From assembly GCA_001708385.1 (NCBI GenBank), contig CP012388.1, positions 4,030,001 through 4,094,000 on the forward strand: 64,000 nucleotides of DNA. The letters are read 5' to 3'. The translations under genes and the position numbers were made by a program. The notes below the pieces were generated by a model. It was given only the letters and a program-made list of their open reading frames with translations, did not search any database and was not told the origin of the DNA. Numbering within the stretch: position 1 is the stretch's first letter; each line of letters begins with the position of its first letter. Shown here piece after piece: positions 38,034-46,611 of the stretch. The stretch comes from Flavobacterium psychrophilum (GTDB taxonomy: Bacteria; Bacteroidota; Bacteroidia; Flavobacteriales; Flavobacteriaceae).

Positions 38034-39161
38034 ATGAAAAAAGCATATCTTGATAACGCAAGTACAACCGCATTAAGGCCGGAAGTACTACAGGAAATAA
38101 CGCATATTCTTGCCGAAAATTATGGCAACCCATCTTCTACCCATACTTTTGGGAGAAGTGCCAAGGTTGTTGTAGAGACGTCGCGCAAAACCATCGCCGC
38201 ACTTATTGGTGCAGAAGCCCGTGAAATTATTTTTACATCGGGTGGTACAGAATCCAATAACTGGATTATAAGGAGTGCCGTTAAAGATCTTGGCGTAAAA
38301 CGTATTATAAGTAGTAAGGTAGAACATCATTCGGTGCTTCATGCCGTACTTGAGGCCCAGAAAGAATTTGGCATTACTGTAGATTACATCAATCTCCTGC
38401 CGGACGGCAGTGCAGATATTACCCACTTAGTGCAATTGCTTAGCCAGGATGTTCTAACACTGGTAAGCCTTATTCACGTGAATAACGAAACGGGTACGGT
38501 ACTGGATATAGAAAGGGTAGGGCGCATATGTAAACAATATAACGCCTATTTTCATACCGATACGGTTCAGTCTATTGGTAAAATGCCGTTAGACCTTGCA
38601 GCTATTCCGGCAGATTTTATAGTGGCAAGCGCTCATAAATTCCACGGGCCAAAAGGAATCGGATTTGCTTTTGCGCGCAAAAACTTAATGCTGAAACCAT
38701 TTATATATGGCGGTGAGCAGGAAAAAGGTTTCCGTGCTGGTACAGAGGCATTACATCAAATTGGTGGGATGGCTAAGGCACTTGAATTATCGTACGCGAA
38801 CCTTGAGGAAGAGAAAAAACATATTACTGCCCTAAAAGCATACTTTACGGAACAGCTTGATAATCATTTTCCGGGTTACAGGATTAATGGGGAAAATGAC
38901 AGCCTGTTCTATAATATTATAAATGTTATGCTGCCGTTACCGGAAGACAAAACTTCGATGATATTATTTCATTTGGATATGAAGGGGGTTGCTGTATCAA
39001 GGGGTAGTGCGTGCCAGTCCGGGAGTGTACGGCCTTCTCATGTGTTAAAAGAGATACTTACGGGTGACGATATAAAAAAGCCATCATTACGAATTTCATT
39101 TAGTCACTTCAATACCAAAGAAGATATAGATTTGCTGATCGCAGCATTGAAAACAGTATAA
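38034..39161 (+). CDS. Cysteine desulfurase (NifS/IscS-like)
   Basis: 375 aa, full length for a class-I group. It opens with MKKAYLDNASTTALRPEV, the standard start for this family, which fixes the ATG. The pyridoxal-phosphate lysine is K202 in ASAHKFHGPKG. The persulfide-forming cysteine is C327 in SRGSACQSGS, and the FTSGGTESNNW motif binds the cofactor phosphate. The enzyme converts cysteine to alanine and passes sulfur to iron-sulfur cluster or thio-tRNA pathways. No IscU or SUF gene is adjacent, so it is more likely a stand-alone supplier, perhaps for tRNA thiolation. The transcript is predicted to be nearly leaderless. Confidence 0.93.
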   Translation: MKKAYLDNASTTALRPEVLQEITHILAENYGNPSSTHTFGRSAKVVVETSRKTIAALIGAEAREIIFTSGGTESNNWIIRSAVKDLGVKRIISSKVEHHSVLHAVLEAQKEFGITVDYINLLPDGSADITHLVQLLSQDVLTLVSLIHVNNETGTVLDIERVGRICKQYNAYFHTDTVQSIGKMPLDLAAIPADFIVASAHKFHGPKGIGFAFARKNLMLKPFIYGGEQEKGFRAGTEALHQIGGMAKALELSYANLEEEKKHITALKAYFTEQLDNHFPGYRINGENDSLFYNIINVMLPLPEDKTSMILFHLDMKGVAVSRGSACQSGSVRPSHVLKEILTGDDIKKPSLRISFSHFNTKEDIDLLIAALKTV

Positions 39162-39168
39162 AATACGA

Positions 39169-39188
39169 AAGCCGCCCTCCGGCGGCTT
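39169..39188. terminator. Bidirectional terminator between cysteine desulfurase and OmpW-like genes
   Basis: An 8-bp perfect stem (aagccgcc and its complement) with a CTCC loop between convergent stop codons. The T-rich tail is better on the minus strand. Confidence 0.75.
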
Positions 39189-39206
39189 ATAAACAAAAAC
39201 TACTAC

Positions 39207-39896
39207 TTAAAACCTCATACCTACGCCTATGCCAAATAGCCACGGGTCGATGTCCACTTCGGCCGGTATACTTAGCCCTGCGGCAAGGTTAGAAGCATCT
39301 ACGGTTACATCTGTGTTAAGGAAAATCTTCTTAGCATCGATGTTTATAAAAAACGTATCGGTAATCATATAGTCGATACCCAGCTGGCATGCAAAGCCTA
39401 CTGCATTATCATACTTAACATCTTTTACGGTATTTCCGCCTTTTACATCATAGAAAATGGTGTAATTTATACCTGCGCCTACATACGGCTTGAAGTTTTT
39501 ATCGGCAAGCGGATAAAAATGGTACTGAAAAGTAAGGGTTGGCGGTAACAGGCGAACACTGCCCAAATCTACATTGGTACTTGTTGGTCCGCCTACGGCA
39601 GAGATATCCGAACCTGTTGTGTTTACGTCATGTTTAGACGTTCCGAGGATAAGTTCGGCGGCAAAGTTTTTAGTGAAAAAATAGGTAAAATCAAGTTCCG
39701 GAATAACAGCGGTGGATATGGCTGCATCGCCGTCTATCAATCCTATAGAGGCACTTTCTGAAGGTACTACTGCAAGGCCTCTAAGGCGTACCTGCCATCT
39801 TTTAAAATCGGTGTTTGGGTTAGAATCCTGTTGTGCAAAAACAGAACTAATGCTAAAAAAAGAAAGGGCAAATACAGATAAAATTATTTTTTTCAT
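39207..39896 (-). CDS. OmpW-family outer-membrane protein
   Basis: 229 aa. The signal peptide (1-21, ends SVFAQ) is followed by a small eight-stranded barrel. The signatures are WQVRLRGLAVVPSES near the N-terminus, the PELDFTYFFTKNFAAELILG strand, LLPPTLTFQYHFYP (the L-P-P-T-x-x-x-Q-Y-H-F motif), FKPYVGAGINYTIFYD and a terminal ...WLFGIGVGMRF ending in Phe. OmpW proteins form narrow hydrophobic channels in the outer membrane; their transport role is not settled. It is transcribed alone from a minus-strand -7 element at 39922-39929. Confidence 0.9.
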   Translation of the reverse strand: MKKIILSVFALSFFSISSVFAQQDSNPNTDFKRWQVRLRGLAVVPSESASIGLIDGDAAISTAVIPELDFTYFFTKNFAAELILGTSKHDVNTTGSDISAVGGPTSTNVDLGSVRLLPPTLTFQYHFYPLADKNFKPYVGAGINYTIFYDVKGGNTVKDVKYDNAVGFACQLGIDYMITDTFFINIDAKKIFLNTDVTVDASNLAAGLSIPAEVDIDPWLFGIGVGMRF

Positions 39897-39921
39897 TTTG
39901 TGTGTGTTTTGAATTACATGT

Positions 39922-39929
39922 CAAAAGTA
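39922..39929 (-). promoter_or_regulatory. -7 element of the OmpW-like gene
   Basis: TACTTTTG on the minus strand is an exact TAnnTTTG match 26 bases upstream of the ATG at 39896. Confidence 0.5.
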
Positions 39930-40012
39930 TGTAAGACAAAAGGCACTTTAACTGATATAAATCATGGTTTAAAACCTATTTTATCTGCTTATATAATTGT
40001 AGGGTTGGTAGT

Positions 40013-40204
40013 CTATTTTTTCTTTTTTCTGCCCCAGTTCTTTTTCATTTTCTTATACGATTTCTTAGAAACAGTTTTCTTCTTTTTAGGGCGTGAGATG
40101 CCTTTTTTCTTTCGGGCATTTATATTGTTTACAAGTGAATTTTTTACACCCAGCTTATTCTTTTTGGTACTGCCTTTTTTAGCTTTCTTCTTTAACTTAC
40201 TCAT
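40013..40204 (-). CDS. Very basic lysine-rich small protein
   Basis: 63 aa, with nearly half lysine plus arginine. It starts MSKLKKKAKKGSTKKN and ends KKNWGRKKKK, with one less basic stretch (NKLGVKNSLVNNINARKKKG) in the middle. There is no signal peptide. A charge this high suggests binding to nucleic acid or ribosomes. The upstream spacing and the ordered serine/threonine/glycine positions argue against a chance frame, but poly-A-rich DNA can also mimic such a protein. I am not sure of a family. It is flanked by minus-strand genes with no clear promoter. Confidence 0.55.
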   Translation of the reverse strand: MSKLKKKAKKGSTKKNKLGVKNSLVNNINARKKKGISRPKKKKTVSKKSYKKMKKNWGRKKKK

Positions 40205-40275
40205 AGTATACTTTTTTGAGGGAATTAAAAATACAAAAGAGCGAAAAGTATTTATGCCTATAAGCTGTTAAATAA

Positions 40276-40308
40276 AAAGCACCGCCCTCATTTCGAAACC
40301 GGTGCTTT
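40276..40308 (-). terminator. Terminator of the SnoaL-like lipoprotein gene
   Basis: A 9-bp stem (aaagcaccg and its complement) with a T-rich tail on the minus strand, 21 bases past the stop codon of the gene at 40330-40857. Confidence 0.75.
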
Positions 40309-40329
40309 ATAAGACTCTCATCGTAATAA

Positions 40330-40857
40330 TTACTCCTTTTTCGCTGCCATATTTACCGCAGGCAGAACATCGTTAGAAGGCGTAAGCGAAAAAGAAATTA
40401 TATCATATTTCCAGGTACTGTCTTTCCATACAACGTGCGAAACCATCCTCCACGGGATGTACTGGGTGAATATGTTTATATTAAACTGTTCTATAATTGT
40501 AGCTTCATCCATATCAGTATTAAAAATGATTTCCTGAAAATCAACTTTGTACTGTATAGTGCCAATGGCAGGGTTAAGCAATTTTCTGTTCAGGTGCTGG
40601 ATAAAAGGTTCGTAGCTAAATATCTCGGTGTGGTCAGTGTCCGAATACGAGCCATTGTCAAGAAGCATACCTTTTATGGTTTCTATCTGTTTGGCTTTGT
40701 ATGCGGTGTGAAATTTTTCGGAGATTTCCCTGATTTCAGCCCTTGTTTTGTCGGCATCTTTAGTTTTTTCTGCTGTCGCAGAATTATGTTTATCAGTACA
40801 TCCTGTTATCGCCGTTAAGCTTAACACTAATGCAAGCAGAGTTATAGTTCTTTTCAT
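40330..40857 (-). CDS. Lipoprotein with SnoaL/DUF4440-like (NTF2-fold) domain
   Basis: 175 aa. A lipobox ITGC places the lipidated cysteine at residue 20. The mature part has the order expected of an NTF2-like alpha+beta cone: a long first helix (KTRAEIREISEKFHTAYKAK), a M-L-L-D-N-G-S-Y-S-D-T-D turn, and four beta strands ending in WRMVSHVVWKDSTWKYD. Such domains bind small ligands or act as simple enzymes; no catalytic residues can be assigned here. It is likely periplasmic or on the inner face of the outer membrane. It is transcribed alone and followed by a clear terminator. Confidence 0.7.
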   Translation of the reverse strand: MKRTITLLALVLSLTAITGCTDKHNSATAEKTKDADKTRAEIREISEKFHTAYKAKQIETIKGMLLDNGSYSDTDHTEIFSYEPFIQHLNRKLLNPAIGTIQYKVDFQEIIFNTDMDEATIIEQFNINIFTQYIPWRMVSHVVWKDSTWKYDIISFSLTPSNDVLPAVNMAAKKE

Positions 40858-40933
40858 AGGTTTTGGTTAATTTAAGGGGCTAAAATAAGTATTTGTTTTT
40901 AAATACAAATCTCGATTTAAGTTACAGGTCTAA

Positions 40934-41641
40934 TTATCTCATCCAGCCTTCAATTTTGTATATTTTCTGGGTAAGTTTTTTTTCTTTTCCGGTTTTTTCA
41001 TTTTTATACCACATTTCAAAGCGGGCAGCATATGGCTTACCCCAATCTCCTTCGTAAATCGTAAAATCATCTTTTAAACGATAGTGCGCTATTGAATCAG
41101 ATAAGTTTACAGTAATAGCAGATCGTAATTTTAATTCCTCAACACTTAGTGGATCCTCGTGTGTAACTTCAAATGCTTTAAGAAATACAGTTCCCTTAGC
41201 CGGACTGTTTATGCAGATGTCATAGGTATAAATACCAGGTTGAAATCTGTTATATAATTTAAAATCTATAGGATTAATAAAGACATCACTTAAGGAATCT
41301 TTAGGAACTTCTATTGTGATGTCTTTTGGTATTTCGAGATTATTGGCATAATAATCATAGGGGTAAAACATGATGTAAATAGATAAGAATGAGACTCCTA
41401 TAAACAATACGAGAACTGTACTAATAAGTTGCAATATACCGTGGAGATATTGCTTTTTAAAAAGTTTTATAATTCCTATAACTCCGGATGTAACCAATGC
41501 AATGAAAGGAATAGTTAAACCTAAATAAAATGCAGTTTGGTAAGGCAGGGTTATAATGCATATATTAATAATACCTAGTATAATAGATATGAGTACAGGT
41601 ATGTACCAGTTGTTATAGTAGGCAGATAAAATATTTTTCAT
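40934..41641 (-). CDS. Membrane protein of unknown function with extracytoplasmic C-terminal domain
   Basis: 235 aa. Three hydrophobic segments (about 12-31, 36-58 and 68-92) predict three transmembrane helices, followed by a beta-rich soluble part of ~140 residues. That part contains IDFKLYNRFQPGIYTYDICI and FTIYEGDWGKPYAARFEMWY. The composition is low in GC relative to the flanks. I recognise no family. The terminator of lpdA separates it from the upstream gene, and I found no exact -7 element in the short gap, so its promoter is not obvious. Confidence 0.65.
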   Translation of the reverse strand: MKNILSAYYNNWYIPVLISIILGIINICIITLPYQTAFYLGLTIPFIALVTSGVIGIIKLFKKQYLHGILQLISTVLVLFIGVSFLSIYIMFYPYDYYANNLEIPKDITIEVPKDSLSDVFINPIDFKLYNRFQPGIYTYDICINSPAKGTVFLKAFEVTHEDPLSVEELKLRSAITVNLSDSIAHYRLKDDFTIYEGDWGKPYAARFEMWYKNEKTGKEKKLTQKIYKIEGWMR

Positions 41642-41672
41642 AATTGCTGATTGTAATTTATGTGGACAAAAA

Positions 41673-41702
41673 AAATCCGCACTGAATATTCAATGCGGAT
41701 TT
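41673..41702 (-). terminator. Terminator of lpdA
   Basis: A 9-bp outer stem (aaatccgca and its complement) encloses an AT-rich palindrome, and a run of eight T follows on the minus strand. It lies 26 bases past the lpdA stop. Confidence 0.85.
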
Positions 41703-41727
41703 ATATATAGTAAAATGTATGTACTAA

Positions 41728-43116
41728 TTATAGGTGAATCACTTCATCGTAAGCAGCAGCAGCAGCTTCCATGATAGCCTCACTCATAGTAGGGTGAGGG
41801 TGAACCGATTTAATGATCTCATGTCCTGTAGTTTCAAGTTTTCTTGCAACAACAGCTTCGGCTATCATATCTGTAACACCTGCGCCAATCATGTGGCATC
41901 CTAACCATTCGCCATATTTAGCATCAAAGATAACTTTTACGAAACCATCAGGGGTACCCGATGCTTTTGCTTTACCTGATGCAGAGAACGGAAACTTACC
42001 AATTTTAAGTTCGTATCCTTTTTCTTTAGCTTGTTTTTCTGTAAGACCAACAGAAGCAATTTCTGGAGTAGCATAAGTACAACCCGGTATGTTTCCGTAA
42101 TCAAGAGGCTCTACATGAAGGCCTGCAATTTTTTCAACACAAAGAATACCTTCTGCAGATGCAACGTGTGCAAGTGCCTGGCCCGGTACGATATCTCCGA
42201 TAGCGTAGTAACCCGGTATGTTAGTCTGGTAGTAAGAGTTAACCAATACTTTATCCCTGTCTGTAGCAATACCAACTTCTTCAAGACCGATGTTCTCGAT
42301 GTTAGATTTAATACCTACCGCAGAAAGAAGGATATCTGCCTCAAGGATTTCTTCGCCTTTAGCTGTTTTAACTGTAGCTTTAACGCCGTTACCTGAAGTA
42401 TCGACTTTCTCAACAGAAGAGTTAGTCATAATTTCGATACCCGACTTTTTAAGCGAACGCTCAAATTGTTTAGAGATATCTTCATCCTCTACAGGAACTA
42501 TGTTTGGCATGAATTCAACAACAGTTACCTTAGTACCCATTGAGTTATAGAAATGAGCGAACTCAACACCAATAGCACCAGAGCCTACAACGATCATAGA
42601 TTTAGGCTGCTCCGGCAGGTTCATTGCCTGGCGGTAACCAATAACTTTTTTACCATCCTGAGGCAGGTTTGGCAGTTCGCGGGAACGTGCACCTGTAGCA
42701 ATGATAATATGGTCTGCGCTAAGCTCAGTAGTTTTTCCGTCTTTAGATGTTACGTCAAGTTTTTTACCCGGTTTAAGTTTACCCGTGCCTTCAATAACTT
42801 CTATTTTATTTTTTTTCATAAGGAACTGAATACCCTTGCTCATACCATCGGCAACGCCACGGCTACGAGCGATAACAGCACCAAAATCTTTATCAAATTC
42901 TTTAACGGTAAGACCGTAATCAGAAGCGTGTTTCAGGTAATCAAAAACCTGTGCACTTTTTAAAAGTGCTTTCGTCGGGATACAGCCCCAGTTAAGGCAT
43001 ATACCACCAAGGTTTTCTTTTTCCACAATAGCAGTTTTCAATCCTAATTGTGCTGCCCTGATAGCGGCAACATATCCGCCCGGGCCACTTCCTAAAACAA
43101 TAACATCGTATTTCAT
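41728..43116 (-). CDS. lpdA: Dihydrolipoyl dehydrogenase (E3)
   Basis: 462 aa, full length. The FAD-binding GSGPGGYVAAIRAAQLG motif is at 9-26, and the redox-active disulfide is C40-LNWG-C45 in GGICLNWGCIPTK. The NAD-binding GSGAIGVEFAHFYNSMG loop is near 178, and the C-terminal HPHPTMSEAI supplies the catalytic His-Glu pair. It reoxidises dihydrolipoamide in 2-oxoacid dehydrogenase and glycine-cleavage complexes. It stands alone rather than with E1/E2 genes and has its own terminator, as is common when one E3 serves several complexes. A near-consensus -7 element lies ~33 bases upstream. Confidence 0.96.
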   Translation of the reverse strand: MKYDVIVLGSGPGGYVAAIRAAQLGLKTAIVEKENLGGICLNWGCIPTKALLKSAQVFDYLKHASDYGLTVKEFDKDFGAVIARSRGVADGMSKGIQFLMKKNKIEVIEGTGKLKPGKKLDVTSKDGKTTELSADHIIIATGARSRELPNLPQDGKKVIGYRQAMNLPEQPKSMIVVGSGAIGVEFAHFYNSMGTKVTVVEFMPNIVPVEDEDISKQFERSLKKSGIEIMTNSSVEKVDTSGNGVKATVKTAKGEEILEADILLSAVGIKSNIENIGLEEVGIATDRDKVLVNSYYQTNIPGYYAIGDIVPGQALAHVASAEGILCVEKIAGLHVEPLDYGNIPGCTYATPEIASVGLTEKQAKEKGYELKIGKFPFSASGKAKASGTPDGFVKVIFDAKYGEWLGCHMIGAGVTDMIAEAVVARKLETTGHEIIKSVHPHPTMSEAIMEAAAAAYDEVIHL

Positions 43117-43238
43117 CAGTGTATAATTTCTGTATTAATTTGTGCCTACGAAAGTAAGTATAAATTTGGTTATAGTAAAATGTTTCCTAATTTGATTGCG
43201 CAGATGCCCTACTGTAAATTGCGACTGAATGCTGTAAA

Positions 43239-44993
43239 CTACTCTTCACTTTCTACTACAAACTGTGAGTAATAAAGGTTTTTATAATAACCCTGCTCAC
43301 GGTTAATAAGGTCGTAATGTGTTCCGGCTTCAACAATAAGGCCTTTGTCCATAACGATGATCTTATCGGCATTTACAACAGTTGCCAGTCGGTGTGCAAT
43401 GATTATCGATGTTCTTCCTTCGGTGATCTTATCGGTTGCATTCTGTATCAGTTCTTCCGAATAGGTATCTATAGAAGAGGTAGCCTCATCCAGTATCAAT
43501 ATACTTGGGTTACTCACCAGTACCCTTAAAAAGGCAATTAGCTGTCGCTGACCCGATGAAAGCATAACACCGCGCTCTTTCACGTTATAATCGTAACCTT
43601 CCGGAAGGCTCATAATGAAGTTGTGAACGCCAATATCTTTCGCAGCCTGAATTACAGTTTCCCTAGTAATTGACGGATCGTTAAGTGTAATATTGTTAAG
43701 GATAGTATCAGCAAAAAGGAAAACATCCTGCAATACGATACCTATCTGCTTACGAAGGCTTTCCAGTGTAAATTCGTTAATATCTATGCCATCAATAGTA
43801 ATCGTACCGCTATTGATCTCGTAGAAACGATTCAGCAGGTTAATAATAGTCGATTTTCCTGCGCCTGTCGATCCAACAATAGCTATTGTCTGCCCGGCAT
43901 CAATGCTCAGGTTAATACCTTTTATTACTTCTTCATCCTGAATGTAGCTAAAGTGTACCTTCTCAAAATTGATAGCTCCTTTAAAATGACCGGCAGTTAC
44001 AGTTCCCGATTTCTGAACAAGGTCTTCCATCTCCAGTAATTCAAATACCCTGTCAGACGCTACAATACCCATCTGCATCTCGTTAAATTTATCGGCAATC
44101 TGCCTCAATGGGTTAAAAAGCATACCTATATACATAATGTAGGCAAACATATCTCCCGGTTCTGTAATAGAATCTCCGTTAAGGATATTAATACCCGCAT
44201 ACCAGATAACCATACCCAGTGTTAATGATGAAATGGTATCGGCAATAGGGAAGAAGATCGAGTTATACAGGATATTCTTTTGCCATGCGTCATTATGCTT
44301 CTGGTTGATCTGTTTGAATTTTTCGAACTCTATATCCTCACGGTTAAAAAGCTGAACGATACGCATACCTGTAACGCGTTCCTGTATAAAGGTATTAAGG
44401 TTAGCCACCTGCGCACGTACTTCTTCAAAAGCACCTTTCATCTTTTTCTGGAAAACACGGGTAGCAAATACCAGTATTGGCATTGCCAGCATTACCACAA
44501 TGCTCAGCTTCCAGTTCATATAGAACATAAAGGCAAGTATCACCAGCATTTTAAGCATGTCGCTTATGATCATGAATAATCCCTGGCTGAAAATTTTCGA
44601 TATGGATTCGATATCAAAAACAGTTCGGGTAACCAGTCTTCCTACGGCTTCGTTATCAAAGAACTTCATCCTGAAATTGTTGATATGCGAAAACAGCTTT
44701 TCGCGGATATCTTTTACAATATCCTGCCCCAGCCAGTTGGCCCAGTACACAAAATAAAACTGCGATATAACCTCAAAAATAAGCACGATGCCCATTAGGG
44801 TTACATAAAACAGCATTCCCGATTCGTCTTTAGGTATAAGGTAGGCATCTACAGTCTGTTTAAGAAGGTATGGCCTTGCAGCTGCAAAAAGCGAAAGGAA
44901 TATAGAGAATAATATAACCCATATAAAACGGGTTCGATAAGGTTTTGCAAATTGCATTACCTTTTGAAATGATGTCGATTTAATGGCTTTCAT
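43239..44993 (-). CDS. ABC exporter, fused permease and ATPase (MsbA/LmrA type)
   Basis: 584 aa. An N-terminal six-helix transmembrane domain (~20-310) precedes a nucleotide-binding domain (~340-575). The domain has Walker A VGSTGAGKSTI, a Q-loop (IGIVLQDVFLF), the signature LSSGQRQ (Ser in place of the second Gly of LSGGQ), Walker B ILILDEATSSID and a switch histidine in IIAHRLATV. The half-transporter should dimerise and export a lipid, drug or peptide; sequence alone does not fix which. It is 14 nt downstream of truA and so probably in the same transcript. The signature change is common in Bacteroidota members and need not impair function. Confidence 0.92.
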   Translation of the reverse strand: MKAIKSTSFQKVMQFAKPYRTRFIWVILFSIFLSLFAAARPYLLKQTVDAYLIPKDESGMLFYVTLMGIVLIFEVISQFYFVYWANWLGQDIVKDIREKLFSHINNFRMKFFDNEAVGRLVTRTVFDIESISKIFSQGLFMIISDMLKMLVILAFMFYMNWKLSIVVMLAMPILVFATRVFQKKMKGAFEEVRAQVANLNTFIQERVTGMRIVQLFNREDIEFEKFKQINQKHNDAWQKNILYNSIFFPIADTISSLTLGMVIWYAGINILNGDSITEPGDMFAYIMYIGMLFNPLRQIADKFNEMQMGIVASDRVFELLEMEDLVQKSGTVTAGHFKGAINFEKVHFSYIQDEEVIKGINLSIDAGQTIAIVGSTGAGKSTIINLLNRFYEINSGTITIDGIDINEFTLESLRKQIGIVLQDVFLFADTILNNITLNDPSITRETVIQAAKDIGVHNFIMSLPEGYDYNVKERGVMLSSGQRQLIAFLRVLVSNPSILILDEATSSIDTYSEELIQNATDKITEGRTSIIIAHRLATVVNADKIIVMDKGLIVEAGTHYDLINREQGYYKNLYYSQFVVESEE

Positions 44994-45007
44994 AGTATTT
45001 TAACGGC

Positions 45008-45742
45008 TTAAAGGTACGGATAAATTACCTTGGTAAGGTATAATCCGTGTGCAGGAACCGAAAATCCTGCTTTGTTTCTGTCGCGGCTTTCAATGATGGC
45101 TTTAAAGTCATCAATGCTTATTTTTTCGAGGCCTACGCTAATAAGTGTTCCAACAATTGCTCTTACCATGTTGCGTAAAAAACGGTCGGCGGTTACAGTA
45201 AATACCAGCTTGTTATCCTGCATATCCCAACACGCCTCCCTGACATCACAATTAAACGTCCTGACATCGGTATGTGTTTTAGAGAAACATTTAAAGTCGG
45301 TATAGTTTAAAAGGAGTTTAGCAGCTTCATTCATCTTTTCAACATTCAGCGGATGAAAGTGGTACCAGCTTCCCTCAAAATCAAAAGCGTCCTTATAGGT
45401 ATGAATATGATATTCGTACGTTCTGCTTTTTGCATCAAAACGGGCATGGGCATCCTCGTGCAGCGGTATAAAACGATACACTACAATATCTTGTGGTAAA
45501 AATGAATTCAGCTTTTGTACAAGCTTGGTTGTATCTGTAATTTCTTCGTGGTCAAAATGGGCAAACATCTGTCGTGCATGTACACCGGTATCGGTACGGC
45601 CGGCACCTACAACATCTACAGTTGTCCTAAGCAGAGTAGACAAAGCTTTGTTTAAAGTTTCCTGTACCGATGGGCTATGCGGCTGGTATTGCCATCCGCA
45701 ATAATTTTTTCCATTGTATGCAAACTCGATAAAGTATCTCAT
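45008..45742 (-). CDS. truA: tRNA pseudouridine(38-40) synthase TruA
   Basis: 244 aa, typical length. The catalytic aspartate is D51 in GAGRTDTGVHA. FAYNGKNYCGWQYQP at the start, the RTYEYHI segment and the C-terminal DRFLRNMVRAIVGTLI are all family marks. It isomerises U38-U40 in the anticodon stem of many tRNAs. It is the first gene of a two-gene unit with the ABC exporter 14 nt downstream. The -7 element TATCTTTG (minus strand, 45757-45750) ends only seven bases before the ATG, so the leader is about four bases or none. Confidence 0.95.
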   Translation of the reverse strand: MRYFIEFAYNGKNYCGWQYQPHSPSVQETLNKALSTLLRTTVDVVGAGRTDTGVHARQMFAHFDHEEITDTTKLVQKLNSFLPQDIVVYRFIPLHEDAHARFDAKSRTYEYHIHTYKDAFDFEGSWYHFHPLNVEKMNEAAKLLLNYTDFKCFSKTHTDVRTFNCDVREACWDMQDNKLVFTVTADRFLRNMVRAIVGTLISVGLEKISIDDFKAIIESRDRNKAGFSVPAHGLYLTKVIYPYL

Positions 45743-45749
45743 AAGAATG

Positions 45750-45757
45750 CAAAGATA
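45750..45757 (-). promoter_or_regulatory. -7 element of truA
   Basis: TATCTTTG on the minus strand is an exact TAnnTTTG match, seven bases from the ATG. Confidence 0.5.
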
Positions 45758-45927
45758 CTATTAAGTCATAAAGTTAGAAAGTCGAAAGTCGTAAAGTTTT
45801 TGAGTAGCAGAGTCTCAAAGTCTCAAAGTAGCGGAGAAATTAGTTTTAGGCTAAACTGGTTTTACTCTTTGAAACTTCAATAAAACTTTGCAGCTTTGCA
45901 ACTCAGACACTTTGTAACTCTTCTAAA
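45758..45927. repeat. Low-complexity AAAGTC/ACTTTG intergenic repeat tract
   Basis: This gap between divergent genes is made of short words: AAAGT and its variants on the left (with TCTCAAAG twice in tandem), and ACTTTG / CTTTGCA / ACTTTGTAACT on the right. The two halves are roughly complementary and could fold weakly. I see no gene in it. It must hold the promoter of the phosphoesterase gene. Confidence 0.5.
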
Positions 45928-46419
45928 ATGAAAATCCTCCTTCTTAGCGATACCCACAGCCATATCGATGATACTATATTAAAATACGTTCGCCAGGCCG
46001 ATGAAGTATGGCATGCGGGCGACATAGGTGATCTTTCTGTTACCGATATTTTAAAGAAAGAGAAACCTTTGCGTGGCGTATACGGAAATATAGACAGTAA
46101 TGAAGCACGACTGGAATTTCCGTTGAATAACCGCTTTATGTGCGAGGGTGTAGATGTGTGGATTACGCATATTGGTGGCTATCCCGGTAAATACAATCAG
46201 GCGGTAAGGGATGAGTTAAACAGCAACCCGCCCAAACTTTTTATTTGCGGGCATTCGCACATACTTAAAGTGCAGTTCGACCAAAAACTAAATTTACTGC
46301 ATATGAATCCCGGAGCAGCGGGAGTAAGCGGATTTCACCAGGTACGCACCATGCTGCGTTTTGAAATTGAAGGCGATAAAATTCAGAACCTCGAAGTGAT
46401 CGAGATAGGGAAGAGGTGA
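45928..46419 (+). CDS. YfcE/MJ0936-family metallophosphoesterase
   Basis: 163 aa. The dimetal site is complete: D-T-H (SDTHSH), G-D (HAGDIGD), G-N (YGNID), H (ITHIGG) and G-H-x-H (CGHSHI). This small family hydrolyses phosphodiesters such as bis-pNPP in vitro; the physiological substrate is unclear. It is cytosolic, with no signal peptide. It is divergent from truA and appears to be transcribed alone. The ATG at 45928 begins MKILLLSDTHSH, as usual for the family. Confidence 0.9.
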   Translation: MKILLLSDTHSHIDDTILKYVRQADEVWHAGDIGDLSVTDILKKEKPLRGVYGNIDSNEARLEFPLNNRFMCEGVDVWITHIGGYPGKYNQAVRDELNSNPPKLFICGHSHILKVQFDQKLNLLHMNPGAAGVSGFHQVRTMLRFEIEGDKIQNLEVIEIGKR

Positions 46420-46509
46420 TTATTTGGGGATTCGGTAATTTAGATTGATACTCTTGAAAGTAATAAATAGCTGAGAAGAAATTAACTATAATCTTATACA
46501 TTGAGTGAA

Positions 46510-46546
46510 GCTCCTCCCTTTTCCTCGGAGAGGGCTGGGGTGAGGA
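46510..46546. repeat. CTCC...GGAGAGGG...GGGGTGAGG intergenic repeat, copy 1
   Basis: This hairpin-like GC-rich string resembles the one at 53885-53917 in the order of its words (CTCC, CC, GGAGAGGG, GGGTGAGG). Similar short elements scatter between genes in many bacteria. I see no transposase here. Confidence 0.45.
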
Positions 46547-46551
46547 CACAA

Positions 46552-46582
46552 AAAAATCCGGACTTTTCGGGTCCGGATTTTT
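46552..46582. terminator. Bidirectional terminator
   Basis: A 12-bp stem (aaaaatccggac and its complement) with a 7-base loop lies between the convergent phosphoesterase and DUF4293 genes. Confidence 0.85.
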
Positions 46583-46611
46583 AACGCACTAATAAACTAA
46601 GTTAAAAGGTT

